45,839 nt of DNA from Oscillibacter sp. GTDB lineage: Bacteria; Bacillota; Clostridia; Oscillospirales; Oscillospiraceae. Made by a program: the position numbers and the translations under genes. Below are positions 8,344 through 15,758 of the stretch, piece by piece; the first letter of the stretch is position 1; each line of letters starts with the position of its first letter. Location: positions 1 to 45,839 of the forward strand of contig DPGF01000068.1 of assembly GCA_003522105.1 (NCBI GenBank), written 5' to 3'. The notes under the pieces are model-generated. The model was given only the letters and a program-made list of their open reading frames with translations. It was not told where the DNA came from and did not search any database.

Positions 8344-9519
8344 TTACGCGATCTTCGTCTCGAAGATATAGGTCTTGTTCGCGCCGTCGATGCGCTCCAC
8401 GCAGCCTGCCTTATCAACAGGGTTGTGATCCTCCGGAGAGATCTTGATGGTGCCGGTCAGACCCTCGACGGTGATCTGCGTGTAAGCGTCGGTGATGGCC
8501 TGCGGGTCGTCGCTGCCGGCCTTTTCGACCGCCGCGACCCAGGTCAGGAACGCGTCGTGCGCCATGTAGCCGTTGAGCTCCATCTTCGCGCCGTTGTACT
8601 TCTCAGCGTACTCCTTGCGGAAGCTCTCGCCGGCAGGGTCGGTCAGGGAGACGTGGTTGATGACGTAGGAGCCGTCCACCGCGTCGGCAGCGTCGAAGAG
8701 AACCTCGGACGCGCAGCCGTCGCCGCCGACCATGGCAAGGTCAATGCCGAGAGTACGAGCCTGCTTGTGGATCATGATGAAATCCTGATAGAAGATGGGA
8801 GTGAAGATGATCTGGGGCTGAGCCTCCTTGATCTTGGTGAGCTGAGCGGTGAAGTCGGTGTCGCCCGCGGTGTAGCCTTCCTCGGCGACCACGGTGCCGC
8901 CCTTGGAGGTGTAGACAGAGATGAAGTTGTCCTTCAGGCCCTGGGCATAGTCGTCGTTGACATCGTAGAGGATCGCAGCCTTGTCATAGCCGAGATAGTC
9001 GGCGATGAAGGAAGCGGCGATACGGCCCTGAACGGGGTCAATGAAGCAGACGCGGAAGTTATATTCCTTGAGCTGGCCGTCCTGCACGGTGACCTTCTCG
9101 TTGGTCGCCACGGTGGACATATCGGAGATCTTGTACTGGTCGAGAACGGACTGAATGGCGATGCACTGGCCGGAAGCGTTCGGGCCGATGATCGCGCAGA
9201 CCTTATCCTGCGCGCACAGGCGCTTGGCAACGTTGACCGCCTCCTGCGCGTCGCCCTTGGTGTCGTAGCAGAAGAGCTTGACCTGCTTGCCGAGCAGGCC
9301 GCCGTTGGCGTTGAGATCGTCAACGAGCATCTGGACCGTCTGGCTCTCGCAGGTACCGAAAGCAGCCTGGTCGCCGGTCAGCGAGCCCATCCAGCCAAGC
9401 TTGATGACATCGCCGTCGGAACCGCCTCCTTCGTCCTTCGACCCGCAGCCGACGAACAGTGTCGCGAGCATCAGACAGGTCAGGGTGAGAGCAATGAGCT
9501 TCTTCATAGATTTGCGCAT
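8344..9519 (-). CDS. livJ: Branched-chain amino acid ABC transporter substrate-binding lipoprotein
   Basis: Surface lipoprotein that captures leucine/isoleucine/valine (or related amino acids) for LivHMGF. 391 residues. A signal peptide covers residues 1-25, with the lipobox LFVGC and lipidated Cys 25, followed by a Gly/Asp/Ser-rich linker. The mature part is a type I periplasmic-binding fold: IKLGWMGSLTGDQAAFG at the start, IIGPNASGQC and AILYDVNDDYAQGL in the middle. ATG 9519 is preceded by AAGGAGGATTAAACC. It is the first gene of the operon; true ligand cannot be told from sequence alone. Confidence 0.94.
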   Translation of the reverse strand: MRKSMKKLIALTLTCLMLATLFVGCGSKDEGGGSDGDVIKLGWMGSLTGDQAAFGTCESQTVQMLVDDLNANGGLLGKQVKLFCYDTKGDAQEAVNVAKRLCAQDKVCAIIGPNASGQCIAIQSVLDQYKISDMSTVATNEKVTVQDGQLKEYNFRVCFIDPVQGRIAASFIADYLGYDKAAILYDVNDDYAQGLKDNFISVYTSKGGTVVAEEGYTAGDTDFTAQLTKIKEAQPQIIFTPIFYQDFIMIHKQARTLGIDLAMVGGDGCASEVLFDAADAVDGSYVINHVSLTDPAGESFRKEYAEKYNGAKMELNGYMAHDAFLTWVAAVEKAGSDDPQAITDAYTQITVEGLTGTIKISPEDHNPVDKAGCVERIDGANKTYIFETKIA

Positions 9520-9545
9520 GGTTTAATCCTCCTTCAAATTGTGGT

Positions 9546-9614
9546 GACCAATTCCCTCCCGGAATGGTCGGGGCTTGCAGGGGTGGATGTCCGCCGTGCG
9601 GGATCGATCCCCGC
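9546..9614 (-). promoter_or_regulatory. Structured 5' leader of livJ
   Basis: The transcript from the promoter at 9684-9712 has about 155 untranslated bases. Two dyads are visible: 9546-9569 (GACCA(A)TTCC / GGAATGGTC around CTCCC), ending about 10 bases before the ribosome site, and 9598-9614 (GCGGG ATCGAT CCCCGC). I recognise no known riboswitch or T-box. The position suggests cis control of translation or RNA stability. Confidence 0.45.
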
Positions 9615-9683
9615 ATTCACGCCGTCCTTACTGATGTGTATGACGCGCAAGAGCGGCAAATGAATGACAGGGATCTTGTTGCT

Positions 9684-9712
9684 AAGATAACATCTTGCAC
9701 AAATGTTGTCAA
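9684..9712 (-). promoter_or_regulatory. livJ promoter
   Basis: Minus strand: -35 TTGACA (9707-9712), 17-bp spacer, -10 TATCTT (9684-9689). The -35 is perfect consensus. It is the only good promoter ahead of livJHMGF(-glnA). Confidence 0.8.
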
Positions 9713-9985
9713 GCAATATTGAAAAATTGTGGCATTTTGTATAAATTTTAGCCATAATGACGAAAGTATGAAAAAGGCCGGTGTGAGGTCAGAAAACGTC
9801 CGTCCGCCCTGTTTGCAACACAAGATTTTCTCCGTCAAAAGTCCTGCCGATGCTTCCACGCCGTAAAAACACCGCGCTGCCTGCGCTCTGTTAAGGGATC
9901 TGCCTTTTCACCAATGCCGCAGGAGCATTTCCGGTAAAATTCATTCAGATAATGCTTGACAACGCAGGGGGAAGCATGTATTTTC
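9713..9985. other. Non-coding stretch between livJ promoter and ATPase remnant
   Basis: No gene supported. Both strands hold only short open frames without ribosome sites. The minus-strand frame running through here overlaps the plus-strand ATPase remnant downstream and matches no family I know. Confidence 0.5.
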
Positions 9986-10120
9986 CCACAAGCGAACATC
10001 GGCGTTGCAATGGGCATTACGGGAACAGAGGTCGCCAAGGACGCTGCCGGGCAGACGATGGCGTTTTCTACCCTCTGCCTCAGCCGCCTGTTCACCAAAG
10101 TTTCGCCGCCCGCCTGTTGA
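9986..10120 (+). pseudogene. P-type (Ca2+-type) cation ATPase remnant, internally deleted
   Basis: The plus-strand frame reads QANIGVAMGITGTEVAKDAA then directly GQTMAFSTLCLSRLF and a stop at 10118-10120. The first piece is the conserved segment just after the GDGVNDAPAL motif of SERCA/PMCA-like bacterial Ca2+ ATPases; the second is from the C-terminal membrane domain (Cation_ATPase_C), normally well over 100 residues further on. The sequence between has been removed in frame, and everything before QANIG is also gone: just upstream the frame reads into unrelated sequence. No ribosome site precedes it. It is a relic, not a functional gene. Confidence 0.75.
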
Positions 10121-10140
10121 ATCACTTTCTTCCATGGACT

Positions 10141-10176
10141 GCAACAAGGGACGCCGCTTTATCGCGGCGTCCCTTG
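10141..10176 (-). terminator. Terminator hairpin downstream of the amidase gene
   Basis: AACAAGGGACGCCGC, short loop, GCGGCGTCCCTTGTT: a 15-bp stem 24 bases past the amidase stop. T tracts are short on both sides, so it may act as a weak bidirectional terminator. Confidence 0.7.
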
Positions 10177-10200
10177 TTCGATCATATTTCTCTGCTGCCG

Positions 10201-11430
10201 TCACTTTGCGGCAAGCTGCGCGACCACGTCGAGCAGCACGTTGGCGCCCGCGGCGACATCGGCGTCGCGGGTCAGCTCCAGCGGGTTGTGGCTGATGCCG
10301 CGCACGCTGGGGACGAAGATCATTGCCGTAGGGCAGATGCGCGCGAGCATCTGGGCATCCTGCCCCGCGCCGGAGGTCATACGGCGGCAGGAAAGAGAAC
10401 GTGCGACAGCGGAATCTTCGACGAGGCGCACGATGCCCTCATCAAAGAGCACAGGGGCAAAGCGGCTGAGCCGTTCGGTCGTGATCTTGACGCGGTCTGT
10501 CTTTTCCAGTTCCGTGAGGTAGTCGGCAAGCGCCTGTTCCTCGGCGCAAAGCTGCGCTGCATCGGGGTTACGAACGTCCACGGTGAATACCGCCTTGCCG
10601 GGGATCACGTTGATGGCGTTCGGCTCGAAGGCGATGCAGCCGGTGGTGGCGACGGTGCGGCTGCCGGGCAGCTCACAACGGCTGCGCAGGAAGGTCATAA
10701 CCTTTGCCGCGGCAAGCCCCGCGTCCGCGCGGTATGCCGTCGGCGTGGTGCCGGCGTGGTTCTGTTCCCCCTCGATGGTAATGCGCTGCCACGAAATGCC
10801 CTGAAGATCCTCGACCGCGCCGATGGCAATGCCCTCGGTCTCAAGAATAGGCCCCTGCTCAATGTGCGCCTCCACAAACGCACAGGGCTTGAGGAATCCC
10901 GGCGCGACAGTGCCCGCATAGCCAATGCGCTTGAGCTCTTTGCCGAGCACGGCACCGTCGGTGCCGACGGTGGCGAGTGCCTGCTCGAGCGGATAGCCGC
11001 CAGCGTAGACAAGAGAGCCGAGCATATCCGGCGCGTAGCGCACCCCCTCTTCATTGGTGAAGGCAACGACGGCAATGGGGCGCGCAGGCACAAATCCGGA
11101 GGCCTTGAGCGTTTCCACGACCTCAAGCGCCGCGAGAACGCCATAGCAGCCGTCAAACTGCCCCGCATTGATCACGGTGTCGATGTGCGAGCCGGTCATG
11201 ACCGGTTCCGTCTCCGCGCAGCCTTCCGGTGTCCAGATGCCGAAGAGATTTCCGATGTAGTCGGTCACGACGGTGAGTCCTGCCTCGCGCATCCAGCGGG
11301 ACACGAGATCGCGCCCTGCCTTGTCCTCATCGGAGGCGGCAAGGCGGGTGCGGCGGCCGTCAGCGTCAATGCCGACAGCGCCGAGCGCGTGGATACGGTT
11401 CAAAAGACGGGTCTCATTGATAGTCAGCAT
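10201..11430 (-). CDS. Zn-dependent amidase, hydantoinase/carbamoylase family (M20-like)
   Basis: Cytosolic hydrolase of the AllC/HyuC/beta-ureidopropionase group, which removes N-carbamoyl groups from amino acids or ureido acids. From ATG 11430 (AAGGAGGGCTATCCT upstream) it is 409 residues, the family norm. Metal-site motifs: GSHIDTV (His), the DGCYGVLAALEV segment, FTNEEGVRY (Glu pair) and VEAHIEQGPILE (His). RMTSGAGQDAQM and PSVRGISHNP near the C-terminus complete the family pattern. Substrate cannot be assigned; no hydantoinase or allantoin gene is adjacent. It stands alone, with its own promoter/operator and terminator. Confidence 0.88.
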   Translation of the reverse strand: MLTINETRLLNRIHALGAVGIDADGRRTRLAASDEDKAGRDLVSRWMREAGLTVVTDYIGNLFGIWTPEGCAETEPVMTGSHIDTVINAGQFDGCYGVLAALEVVETLKASGFVPARPIAVVAFTNEEGVRYAPDMLGSLVYAGGYPLEQALATVGTDGAVLGKELKRIGYAGTVAPGFLKPCAFVEAHIEQGPILETEGIAIGAVEDLQGISWQRITIEGEQNHAGTTPTAYRADAGLAAAKVMTFLRSRCELPGSRTVATTGCIAFEPNAINVIPGKAVFTVDVRNPDAAQLCAEEQALADYLTELEKTDRVKITTERLSRFAPVLFDEGIVRLVEDSAVARSLSCRRMTSGAGQDAQMLARICPTAMIFVPSVRGISHNPLELTRDADVAAGANVLLDVVAQLAAK

Positions 11431-11456
11431 AGGATAGCCCTCCTTAAAAACATCGT

Positions 11457-11486
11457 TTTTGCTACTGATAGCAAAAGTATAGCAAA
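11457..11486 (-). promoter_or_regulatory. Operator-like inverted repeat and -10 upstream of the amidase
   Basis: TTTTGCTA CTGA TAGCAAAA (11457-11476) is a perfect 8-bp inverted repeat with 4-base spacer. A further half-site TAGCAAAA follows at 11480-11487, within which the minus-strand -10 candidate TATACT (11477-11482) lies. A transcription factor bound here would cover the start region of the amidase promoter. No convincing -35 was seen. Confidence 0.55.
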
Positions 11487-11511
11487 ACCGCTCAAAGAAA
11501 TCCATCACCAT

Positions 11512-11540
11512 TGAAGAAATATTGTCTGTTTTTCTTCAAA
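11512..11540. repeat. Inverted repeat upstream of the amidase promoter
   Basis: TTGAAGAAA and TTTTCTTCAA flank about 10 bases in the 160-bp AT-richer gap between the amidase promoter and the terminator at 11591. It may be a second regulator site or a weak terminator; nothing else was seen in this gap. Confidence 0.35.
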
Positions 11541-11590
11541 AGCATGGCGCTTGCGCTCCGCGAAGCAGTCCTCCCCCACAGCACATGAAC

Positions 11591-11632
11591 AAAAAGCCGG
11601 AAACTGACCCTTACGGTCAGTTCCCGGCTTTT
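11591..11632 (-). terminator. Bidirectional terminator after the ECF S-component gene
   Basis: AAAAAGCCGG(A)AACTGACC, loop, GGTCAGTT(C)CCGGCTTTT, with A and T tracts on the two sides. It lies about 48 bases past the stop of the ECF S-component gene. Confidence 0.85.
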
Positions 11633-11679
11633 CTGTGTTTTGTGTGGAATCAATTTTTAAGGAACCCCGCTTCGCGCGC

Positions 11680-12234
11680 TTACGGCAGCTGAATATTGGT
11701 CTGCTGCAAGGCCTTGCGCAGGGCAAGGCACAGAGGCGGCGCAAGAACAATGGCGACCGTGCCGTTAAAAATAGAGGCCGGGATCTTCAGCAGCAGCGCC
11801 GCGGCCGCAGTGGCGGCGGGAAGGCCGCCGATCAGCAGCCCATCGTAGGCAAAGGACTTGAAAAAGTAAAGGATATAATAGGCAAGGCAGCCCAATGCGG
11901 CAGCAGCCGTACAGCGGCCGTACTTCGGCGTTGCGCGGTCTTTCATGGCAAAGCCTGCCACCATGCCCATGATGCCCTTGGTGATAAAGGTAATCCAGCA
12001 CTCCGCTGCATAAGCGGGGTTGGTCAGGTCATACAGCGCAGACCCGAGCGCAGATGCCACACCGCCCACAGGCCCGAGCAGCAGGCCGGAAAGGCAGCAC
12101 ATAATGTTGGCCAGCGTAAAAGAGGTTCGCCCGCCGATGGCGATGGGCATGGTGATGCGAAGATAGTTGCTGACGAAGACGAGGGCGCACATCATACCGA
12201 GTGCGGTCAGCTTGTTGATGCTTTTCTGGTTCAT
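11680..12234 (-). CDS. ECF transporter S component (substrate unknown)
   Basis: Membrane substrate-binding (S) subunit of a group II energy-coupling-factor transporter that would share a common EcfAA'T module encoded elsewhere. 184 residues, about six hydrophobic segments. The N-terminus carries the ALGMMCALVFVSNYLRI pattern and the middle has SFTLANIMCCLSGLLLGPVGG and ALYDLTNP, as in the FolT/QueT-like ECF_trnsprt family. ATG 12234 was preferred over the GTG at 12243 because AGGAGAAGGAAG is spaced for the former. Vitamin or nucleobase-like substrates are usual for the family, but no biosynthetic neighbour or riboswitch points to one. It is controlled by the dyad at 12275-12306. Confidence 0.85.
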   Translation of the reverse strand: MNQKSINKLTALGMMCALVFVSNYLRITMPIAIGGRTSFTLANIMCCLSGLLLGPVGGVASALGSALYDLTNPAYAAECWITFITKGIMGMVAGFAMKDRATPKYGRCTAAAALGCLAYYILYFFKSFAYDGLLIGGLPAATAAAALLLKIPASIFNGTVAIVLAPPLCLALRKALQQTNIQLP

Positions 12235-12265
12235 GGGAAACACTTCCTTCTCCTAAGATGCCCCC

Positions 12266-12294
12266 ATCATAGCAGCGAACTGGTATTGTTGCAA
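12266..12294 (-). promoter_or_regulatory. Promoter of the ECF S-component gene
   Basis: Minus strand -35 TTGCAA (12289-12294), 17-bp spacer, -10 TATGAT (12266-12271). The untranslated leader is only about 25-30 bases, with the ribosome site AGGAGAAGG in it. Confidence 0.75.
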
Positions 12295-12306
12295 ATACCA
12301 GTTCGC
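12275..12306. promoter_or_regulatory. Perfect 13-bp inverted repeat (operator) embracing the -35 box
   Basis: GCGAACTGGTATT - GTTGCA - AATACCAGTTCGC. The loop overlaps the -35 hexamer and the right arm lies in the spacer, so a dimeric repressor bound here would block RNA polymerase. The arms are too long and exact to be chance. I do not recognise the regulator. Confidence 0.7.
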
Positions 12307-12366
12307 AATAATTTAGTAAGATCAGATCAGTCGCTCGCACGATGCACCGCAAGTGGGAAATCGCAG

Positions 12367-12396
12367 TTGAAAATGGCGGGCAAAGCGTGTTATAAT
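12367..12396 (+). promoter_or_regulatory. Promoter of the 59-residue membrane protein gene
   Basis: -35 TTGAAA (12367-12372), 18-bp spacer, -10 TATAAT (12391-12396), consensus -10. Start codon is 32 bases downstream. Confidence 0.8.
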
Positions 12397-12427
12397 GGCG
12401 ATACAACATTTCAAGGGGGTAACCGCT

Positions 12428-12607
12428 ATGGGAAAGACCGCTCGTCTGGTATTGAAGCTCGTGGCCGCAGGCCTTGCGTTCTGCTCGCTCGTCTGCCTGA
12501 TCATCGGAAGCTGGTGCGACGTTGGCGAAGCCATCGAACGCCGGAGAAAGCAGCGCCTCGCCGCTGAGGAATCCCGCGATTACGCGGACGAAGAGCTTGG
12601 CCGATAA
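12428..12607 (+). CDS. Small single-span membrane protein, 59 aa
   Basis: MGKTARLVLKLVAAG begins a short basic head, then one hydrophobic span (about residues 8-30, containing two Cys), then a highly charged tail rich in Arg, Glu and Asp to the end ADEELGR. The predicted topology is a cytoplasmic charged tail by the positive-inside trend. It has its own consensus promoter, a Shine-Dalgarno AAGGGGG 10 bases upstream of ATG and its own terminator, so it is very likely expressed. An ORF start at 12395 would lie on the -10 box and is rejected. I do not recognise the family; no function is proposed. Confidence 0.65.
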   Translation: MGKTARLVLKLVAAGLAFCSLVCLIIGSWCDVGEAIERRRKQRLAAEESRDYADEELGR

Positions 12608-12635
12608 TCGGGCCATATCCACAGCACAATAAGCC

Positions 12636-12672
12636 AAAAGAGCCTTTCTTCTGAGAAGAAGGGCTCTTTTTT
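12636..12672 (+). terminator. Bidirectional terminator between the small ORF and yitT
   Basis: AAAAGAGCC(T)TTCTTC TGA GAAGAA(G)GGCTCTTTTTT. T tract on the plus side, A tract on the other. It serves the convergent small ORF and yitT. Confidence 0.87.
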
Positions 12673-12686
12673 CACCGCAGGCGGTC

Positions 12687-13385
12687 TCAATCGGCCGCTT
12701 CAGCGCTCAGGCGCGTTCCCGCCTTCAGGATTTGGTTGTCCTCTTTCGCCGTTTCCTTTGCCGTGCCGTATCCTCTGACATAGTCGATAAGATACGATGA
12801 GATCGTCACTGTGATGAGCGAAAAGGCAATGCGCATCACAGGGATATAGCTGAGCGAGAGCAGCAGCACCACAACGTCCGTAAAGAGATAGGCGCGAGAA
12901 AGGCGCCAGCGCAGGAGATGCGAGATCGACAGCGCGAGCGCGTCGTCGCCGCCGCTGGAGCCGCCTTGCCGCACGATGAGGCCGACGCCGATGCCGACAA
13001 ACATACCGCCGAGTACCGCCGCGATCAGCGGACGGTTCGACAGGTCAGGCAGCATTGGCGGGAACAACTCCCAGAATTTATAGAAGAGCGACGCAAAGAA
13101 TGTCGAAATGATGGAGATCTTGATGAACCTGCCGCCCAGGAAACGGAATGCCAGCAGATAGCAGGCAAGATCCAGAACAGGGGTGATGTAGGCCGGAGAC
13201 AGTCTCAGCCAGTGCTCTGCGAAGAGCATCAGGCCGATCACGCCGCCCTCGGTGATGTTTGTGCGCTGGTGGATATTGTGAATGCCGAATGAGCAGATCA
13301 TCGCTCCCAGCAGGATCAGCAGGATCTTTTTCACTGTCAGCCCATCCACCATTTTGTTCCATAGAACAGCCGCGCGGGATCTCAT
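12687..13385 (-). CDS. YitT family membrane protein
   Basis: Integral membrane protein of the YitT/DUF161 family, function not established. 232 residues with about five or six spans. Family features: GxxxxSFGIHNIHQRTNITEGG with TxGG-like motif near residues 35-50, and GGMFVGIGVGLIVRQGGSSGGDDALA near 130-150. Typical YitT proteins are about 280 residues and end in a soluble DUF2179 domain; here the tail after the last span is only about 30 polar residues, so it is a short form. Divergent from the MerR gene with an 81-bp shared control region, so the MerR protein may regulate it. Confidence 0.85.
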   Translation of the reverse strand: MRSRAAVLWNKMVDGLTVKKILLILLGAMICSFGIHNIHQRTNITEGGVIGLMLFAEHWLRLSPAYITPVLDLACYLLAFRFLGGRFIKISIISTFFASLFYKFWELFPPMLPDLSNRPLIAAVLGGMFVGIGVGLIVRQGGSSGGDDALALSISHLLRWRLSRAYLFTDVVVLLLSLSYIPVMRIAFSLITVTISSYLIDYVRGYGTAKETAKEDNQILKAGTRLSAEAAD

Positions 13386-13466
13386 TTTGTTTTCCTCCTT
13401 GTTTCGTTTCCGATTTCATGCTATGATCATAAACTGTATAGTAAGTATAAGGTCAAGGAGTTTTTT

Positions 13467-14282
13467 ATGAACGATTTGTTTACGATCGGCGAGATCTCAA
13501 AGCACCAGAATATCTCCCGGCAAACCCTGATTTTTTACGACAAGATCGGCCTTTTCCGTCCCGCCTACGTCGACCCCGAGAATGGCTACCGCTATTACAG
13601 CGCCGCGCAGCTCGACTATCTGGACACGATCTGCATCATGAAAAAGTTCGGCTTTTCCCTTGATGCGATCAAGGCGCACATGAAAAGCTACACGCTTGAT
13701 ACCTCCCTCATCGCGCTGCGCAAGCAGCTCACCATCATCGACCGGCAGATCAAGGACTTGCAGCTCATCAAAAGCCGCGTGGCGCACCGCTGCGCGCAGC
13801 TTGAGCAGTCCGCTGCCATTCGCAGTGACAGCGCAGCGGTGTCGGTAGAAACTGTGAAAAGTCAGCACCTCTTGCTGCAAGAGGTCGCTTCGCCCTACAC
13901 GCTCGAGGCGGTCAGCATTGCCACCAAGCAGTGCTTTGTCCGCTCGTTCAAGGACCAGCTCCCCATTTTCTTCCAGAGCGGAGCGATTGTGCCGCTTTCG
14001 CGCATACAGGAAGGGCGCTATACCGAGGCCTCCTTCGCCTTTTTGCCGATTGAAAAAAGCAGCGAGCGCGGCGTTGTCAGGCTGCCCGCCGGACGGCGCG
14101 CGGTCACGCACCACACGGGCGACTATCTCTCCATCGGGAATGCCTACGAGCGCCTTTTGGAATACTGCCGCGGCCATCAACTCAAAATCGTTTCGGACGC
14201 CTACGAGTTTGCGATCAACGACTATCTATCCACCGGCAACGAATCCGAGTACATCACGAAGATCATGTTCTACGTCGAATAA
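13467..14282 (+). CDS. MerR family regulator with GyrI-like effector domain
   Basis: DNA-binding transcription regulator, 271 residues. Residues 1-75 form the MerR winged helix-turn-helix (FTIGEISKHQNISRQTLIFYDKIGLF, then the wing GYRYYSAAQL). A dimerisation coiled coil follows at about 80-120, and the C-terminal half resembles the GyrI/BltR-type small-molecule-binding domain of multidrug-sensing MerR proteins. Upstream AAGGTCAAGGAG holds the ribosome site. Divergent from yitT, whose promoter is the most likely target besides its own. No effector can be named. Confidence 0.88.
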   Translation: MNDLFTIGEISKHQNISRQTLIFYDKIGLFRPAYVDPENGYRYYSAAQLDYLDTICIMKKFGFSLDAIKAHMKSYTLDTSLIALRKQLTIIDRQIKDLQLIKSRVAHRCAQLEQSAAIRSDSAAVSVETVKSQHLLLQEVASPYTLEAVSIATKQCFVRSFKDQLPIFFQSGAIVPLSRIQEGRYTEASFAFLPIEKSSERGVVRLPAGRRAVTHHTGDYLSIGNAYERLLEYCRGHQLKIVSDAYEFAINDYLSTGNESEYITKIMFYVE

Positions 14283-14293
14283 CGCTTGAAACG

Positions 14294-14332
14294 ATGTAAG
14301 CCCTGCGCTGCTTTGCAGCGCAGGGCTTACAT
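14294..14332 (+). terminator. Terminator after the MerR gene
   Basis: ATGTAAGCCCTGCGCTG, short loop, CAGCGCAGGGCTTACAT: a perfect 17-bp stem beginning 12 bases after the stop codon. Only a mixed TTAACTTT follows. Confidence 0.8.
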
Positions 14333-14351
14333 TAACTTTACACGAATGCTG

Positions 14352-14535
14352 TTACCGCTCCTGAACCTCTTTCCCGCTGAGATGCTCGACTGTTATCTCA
14401 AAGAGCTGCACCGCTTTTCCCGAGCGCGCGATCTCTTCTTCCGCCAGTTGTTCGCTGGGGTAGTATTTCATCACAAAGCGTTTCCACCGCGTTCCTGTCG
14501 ATCTCGTTTTTCCTTTTTCTGATTGGCCGAAACAT
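14352..14535 (-). pseudogene. Pyridoxamine 5'-phosphate oxidase-like (NimA-type) gene, middle deleted
   Basis: A strong ribosome site (AAAGGAGGAGCAAT) precedes ATG 14535 and the start MFRPIRKRKNEIDRNAVET, typical for this flavin-binding family. A different frame then gives KYYPSEQLAEEEIARSGKAV and the family C-terminus ITVEHLSGKE, ending at TAA 14352-14354. About 100 residues, including the FMN-binding barrel, are missing and the two ends are out of frame. The first frame stops after 45 codons. So the gene has lost its core but kept both ends. Assignment is by recall of the family's start and end motifs. Confidence 0.68.
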
Positions 14536-14559
14536 ATTGCTCCTCCTTTTCCTGTGCTA

Positions 14560-15081
14560 TCAATTCAAAGTTGTCAACCCCGCAGGGGATTCTTCAGTCA
14601 GCGAAAATCGATAGGTAATCGAGTTCTGCCATCGTTCTTCATTCGCCAAATCCTCTCCAATTACCTTCCCGCCCATTCTCTCATAGAATGCGCGGGCATC
14701 GAGGTTATCGGGAACACATTGGCAAATGAAAGACTCCGCGCACTGTTCCTTGCAGTATTCTTTGATAAAATCAAATGCGATCCGACCGATCCCCTGCCGC
14801 TGATATTCAGAAAGAATATATAGGGACTGCAAGACGATCTCATCAGCCTTATGCATCGTCAGATAACCGATATCCCGACCATCTTTTTGAATCAGATACA
14901 CGGAATATGCGGGAAGATGGATCCTTGACAGTTCTTTCTCCTTGTGCCATGCCCAATCAAAATCATCTATCATGCTGTCAGGATAGATGCCTCTGTATGT
15001 CGTGTCCCATATCCTGCGCCGCAAGTCAATAATGGTCAGCGCATCGGCCGCGGTCGCCTCAACGAACATGCTATTATTCAT
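14560..15081 (-). CDS. GNAT family N-acetyltransferase
   Basis: Acetyl-CoA-dependent acetyltransferase, 173 residues, cytosolic. Motif A for CoA pyrophosphate binding is EYQRQGIGRIAFDFI; the IYILSEYQ strand before it and the NLDARAFYERMGGKVIGE motif B region after it fit the fold. Start ATG 15081 overlaps the stop of the upstream gene (ATGA), so translation is coupled; a GTG four codons earlier is less likely. The acceptor substrate is unknown. Last gene of a three-gene minus-strand operon. Confidence 0.88.
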   Translation of the reverse strand: MNNSMFVEATAADALTIIDLRRRIWDTTYRGIYPDSMIDDFDWAWHKEKELSRIHLPAYSVYLIQKDGRDIGYLTMHKADEIVLQSLYILSEYQRQGIGRIAFDFIKEYCKEQCAESFICQCVPDNLDARAFYERMGGKVIGEDLANEERWQNSITYRFSLTEESPAGLTTLN

Positions 15082-15758
15082 CTGACGAGCCACCTCTCCC
15101 CGTTTGGCATGATGCGGATATCGCCGGGAAAGCGCCCTAAGATCCTGCCGTCCGGCAAGGCGCGCACCAGCATTTCCTCGCGGTAGTCCGGGTCTTCGTA
15201 CCAGATATTGAAATAGAGCTTGTCCCCGTCGCGAAAATTAAGGGATTCCCTGCTGCTGAGAGAAAAGCTTGCCCGCTCGGGCCAGATGAGCTCAAACGTA
15301 CCGTCCTTGGGCTGCCGGGTCAGCGAGAGGGGCGATGTATGAAGGATCAGGTTGTAGCAATCCTTCACCTCGGACAAGGGAAGCCTTGCGATCTCCCGTG
15401 CCGTCTCTTGCTGCTGAGAAAAGCGCAGAATGCGGATCGCCCGCTCTGCAAAGTTCACCGCCAGCAGCGCAACCGTGCCGCCGTCATACACGGGATAGCC
15501 GAGGTACTGCCCGTCCACGGGCGGCACCGGCTCATAGACCGCCCAGTCCGGATAATGGATCAGATACAGCCGGTTGCTCTTCACAGGGTGCCCATCTCGG
15601 AACAGCTCTTCCGCTTCATAGAGATCGCCGTGAATGTAATCCGTTGCCCAGTACCACTCATCGGTTCCGCCCCGCACGGGCTCCATGTTGGGGATGCCGC
15701 GGATATCAATGATCTTCATGGCAGGCAAATTGGAAGCTGCAAAAGCGCGTTCACTCAT
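15078..15758 (-). CDS. Conserved hypothetical protein, 226 aa
   Basis: No recognised catalytic motif. The protein begins MSERAFAASNLPAMKIIDI and has a Trp/Tyr/Asp-rich N-terminal half (TDEWYWATDYIHGDLYEAEE) with a conserved-looking HGDLYEAEELF block, then a beta-rich second half. No signal peptide or membrane span. Similar proteins appear in other Clostridia, to my recall, always uncharacterised. Start ATG 15758 has GCGGAGGATAACG upstream and overlaps the end of the mmcQ-like gene by 8 bases; its own stop overlaps the GNAT start. It is therefore a stable middle gene of the operon. Confidence 0.72.
   Translation of the reverse strand: MSERAFAASNLPAMKIIDIRGIPNMEPVRGGTDEWYWATDYIHGDLYEAEELFRDGHPVKSNRLYLIHYPDWAVYEPVPPVDGQYLGYPVYDGGTVALLAVNFAERAIRILRFSQQQETAREIARLPLSEVKDCYNLILHTSPLSLTRQPKDGTFELIWPERASFSLSSRESLNFRDGDKLYFNIWYEDPDYREEMLVRALPDGRILGRFPGDIRIMPNGERWLVR

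Noticed and set aside
9835..10125. Minus-strand 96-codon frame across the ATPase remnant
   Set aside because: Overlaps a plus-strand remnant with clear family motifs and has no ribosome site.
9952..11514. 520-codon plus-strand frame opposite the amidase
   Set aside because: Shadow of the amidase gene; no family match, no ribosome site, includes the ATPase remnant in another frame.
14286..14522. 78-codon plus-strand ORF after the MerR gene
   Set aside because: Starts inside the MerR stop region, spans its terminator, and overlaps the pyridoxamine-oxidase remnant.
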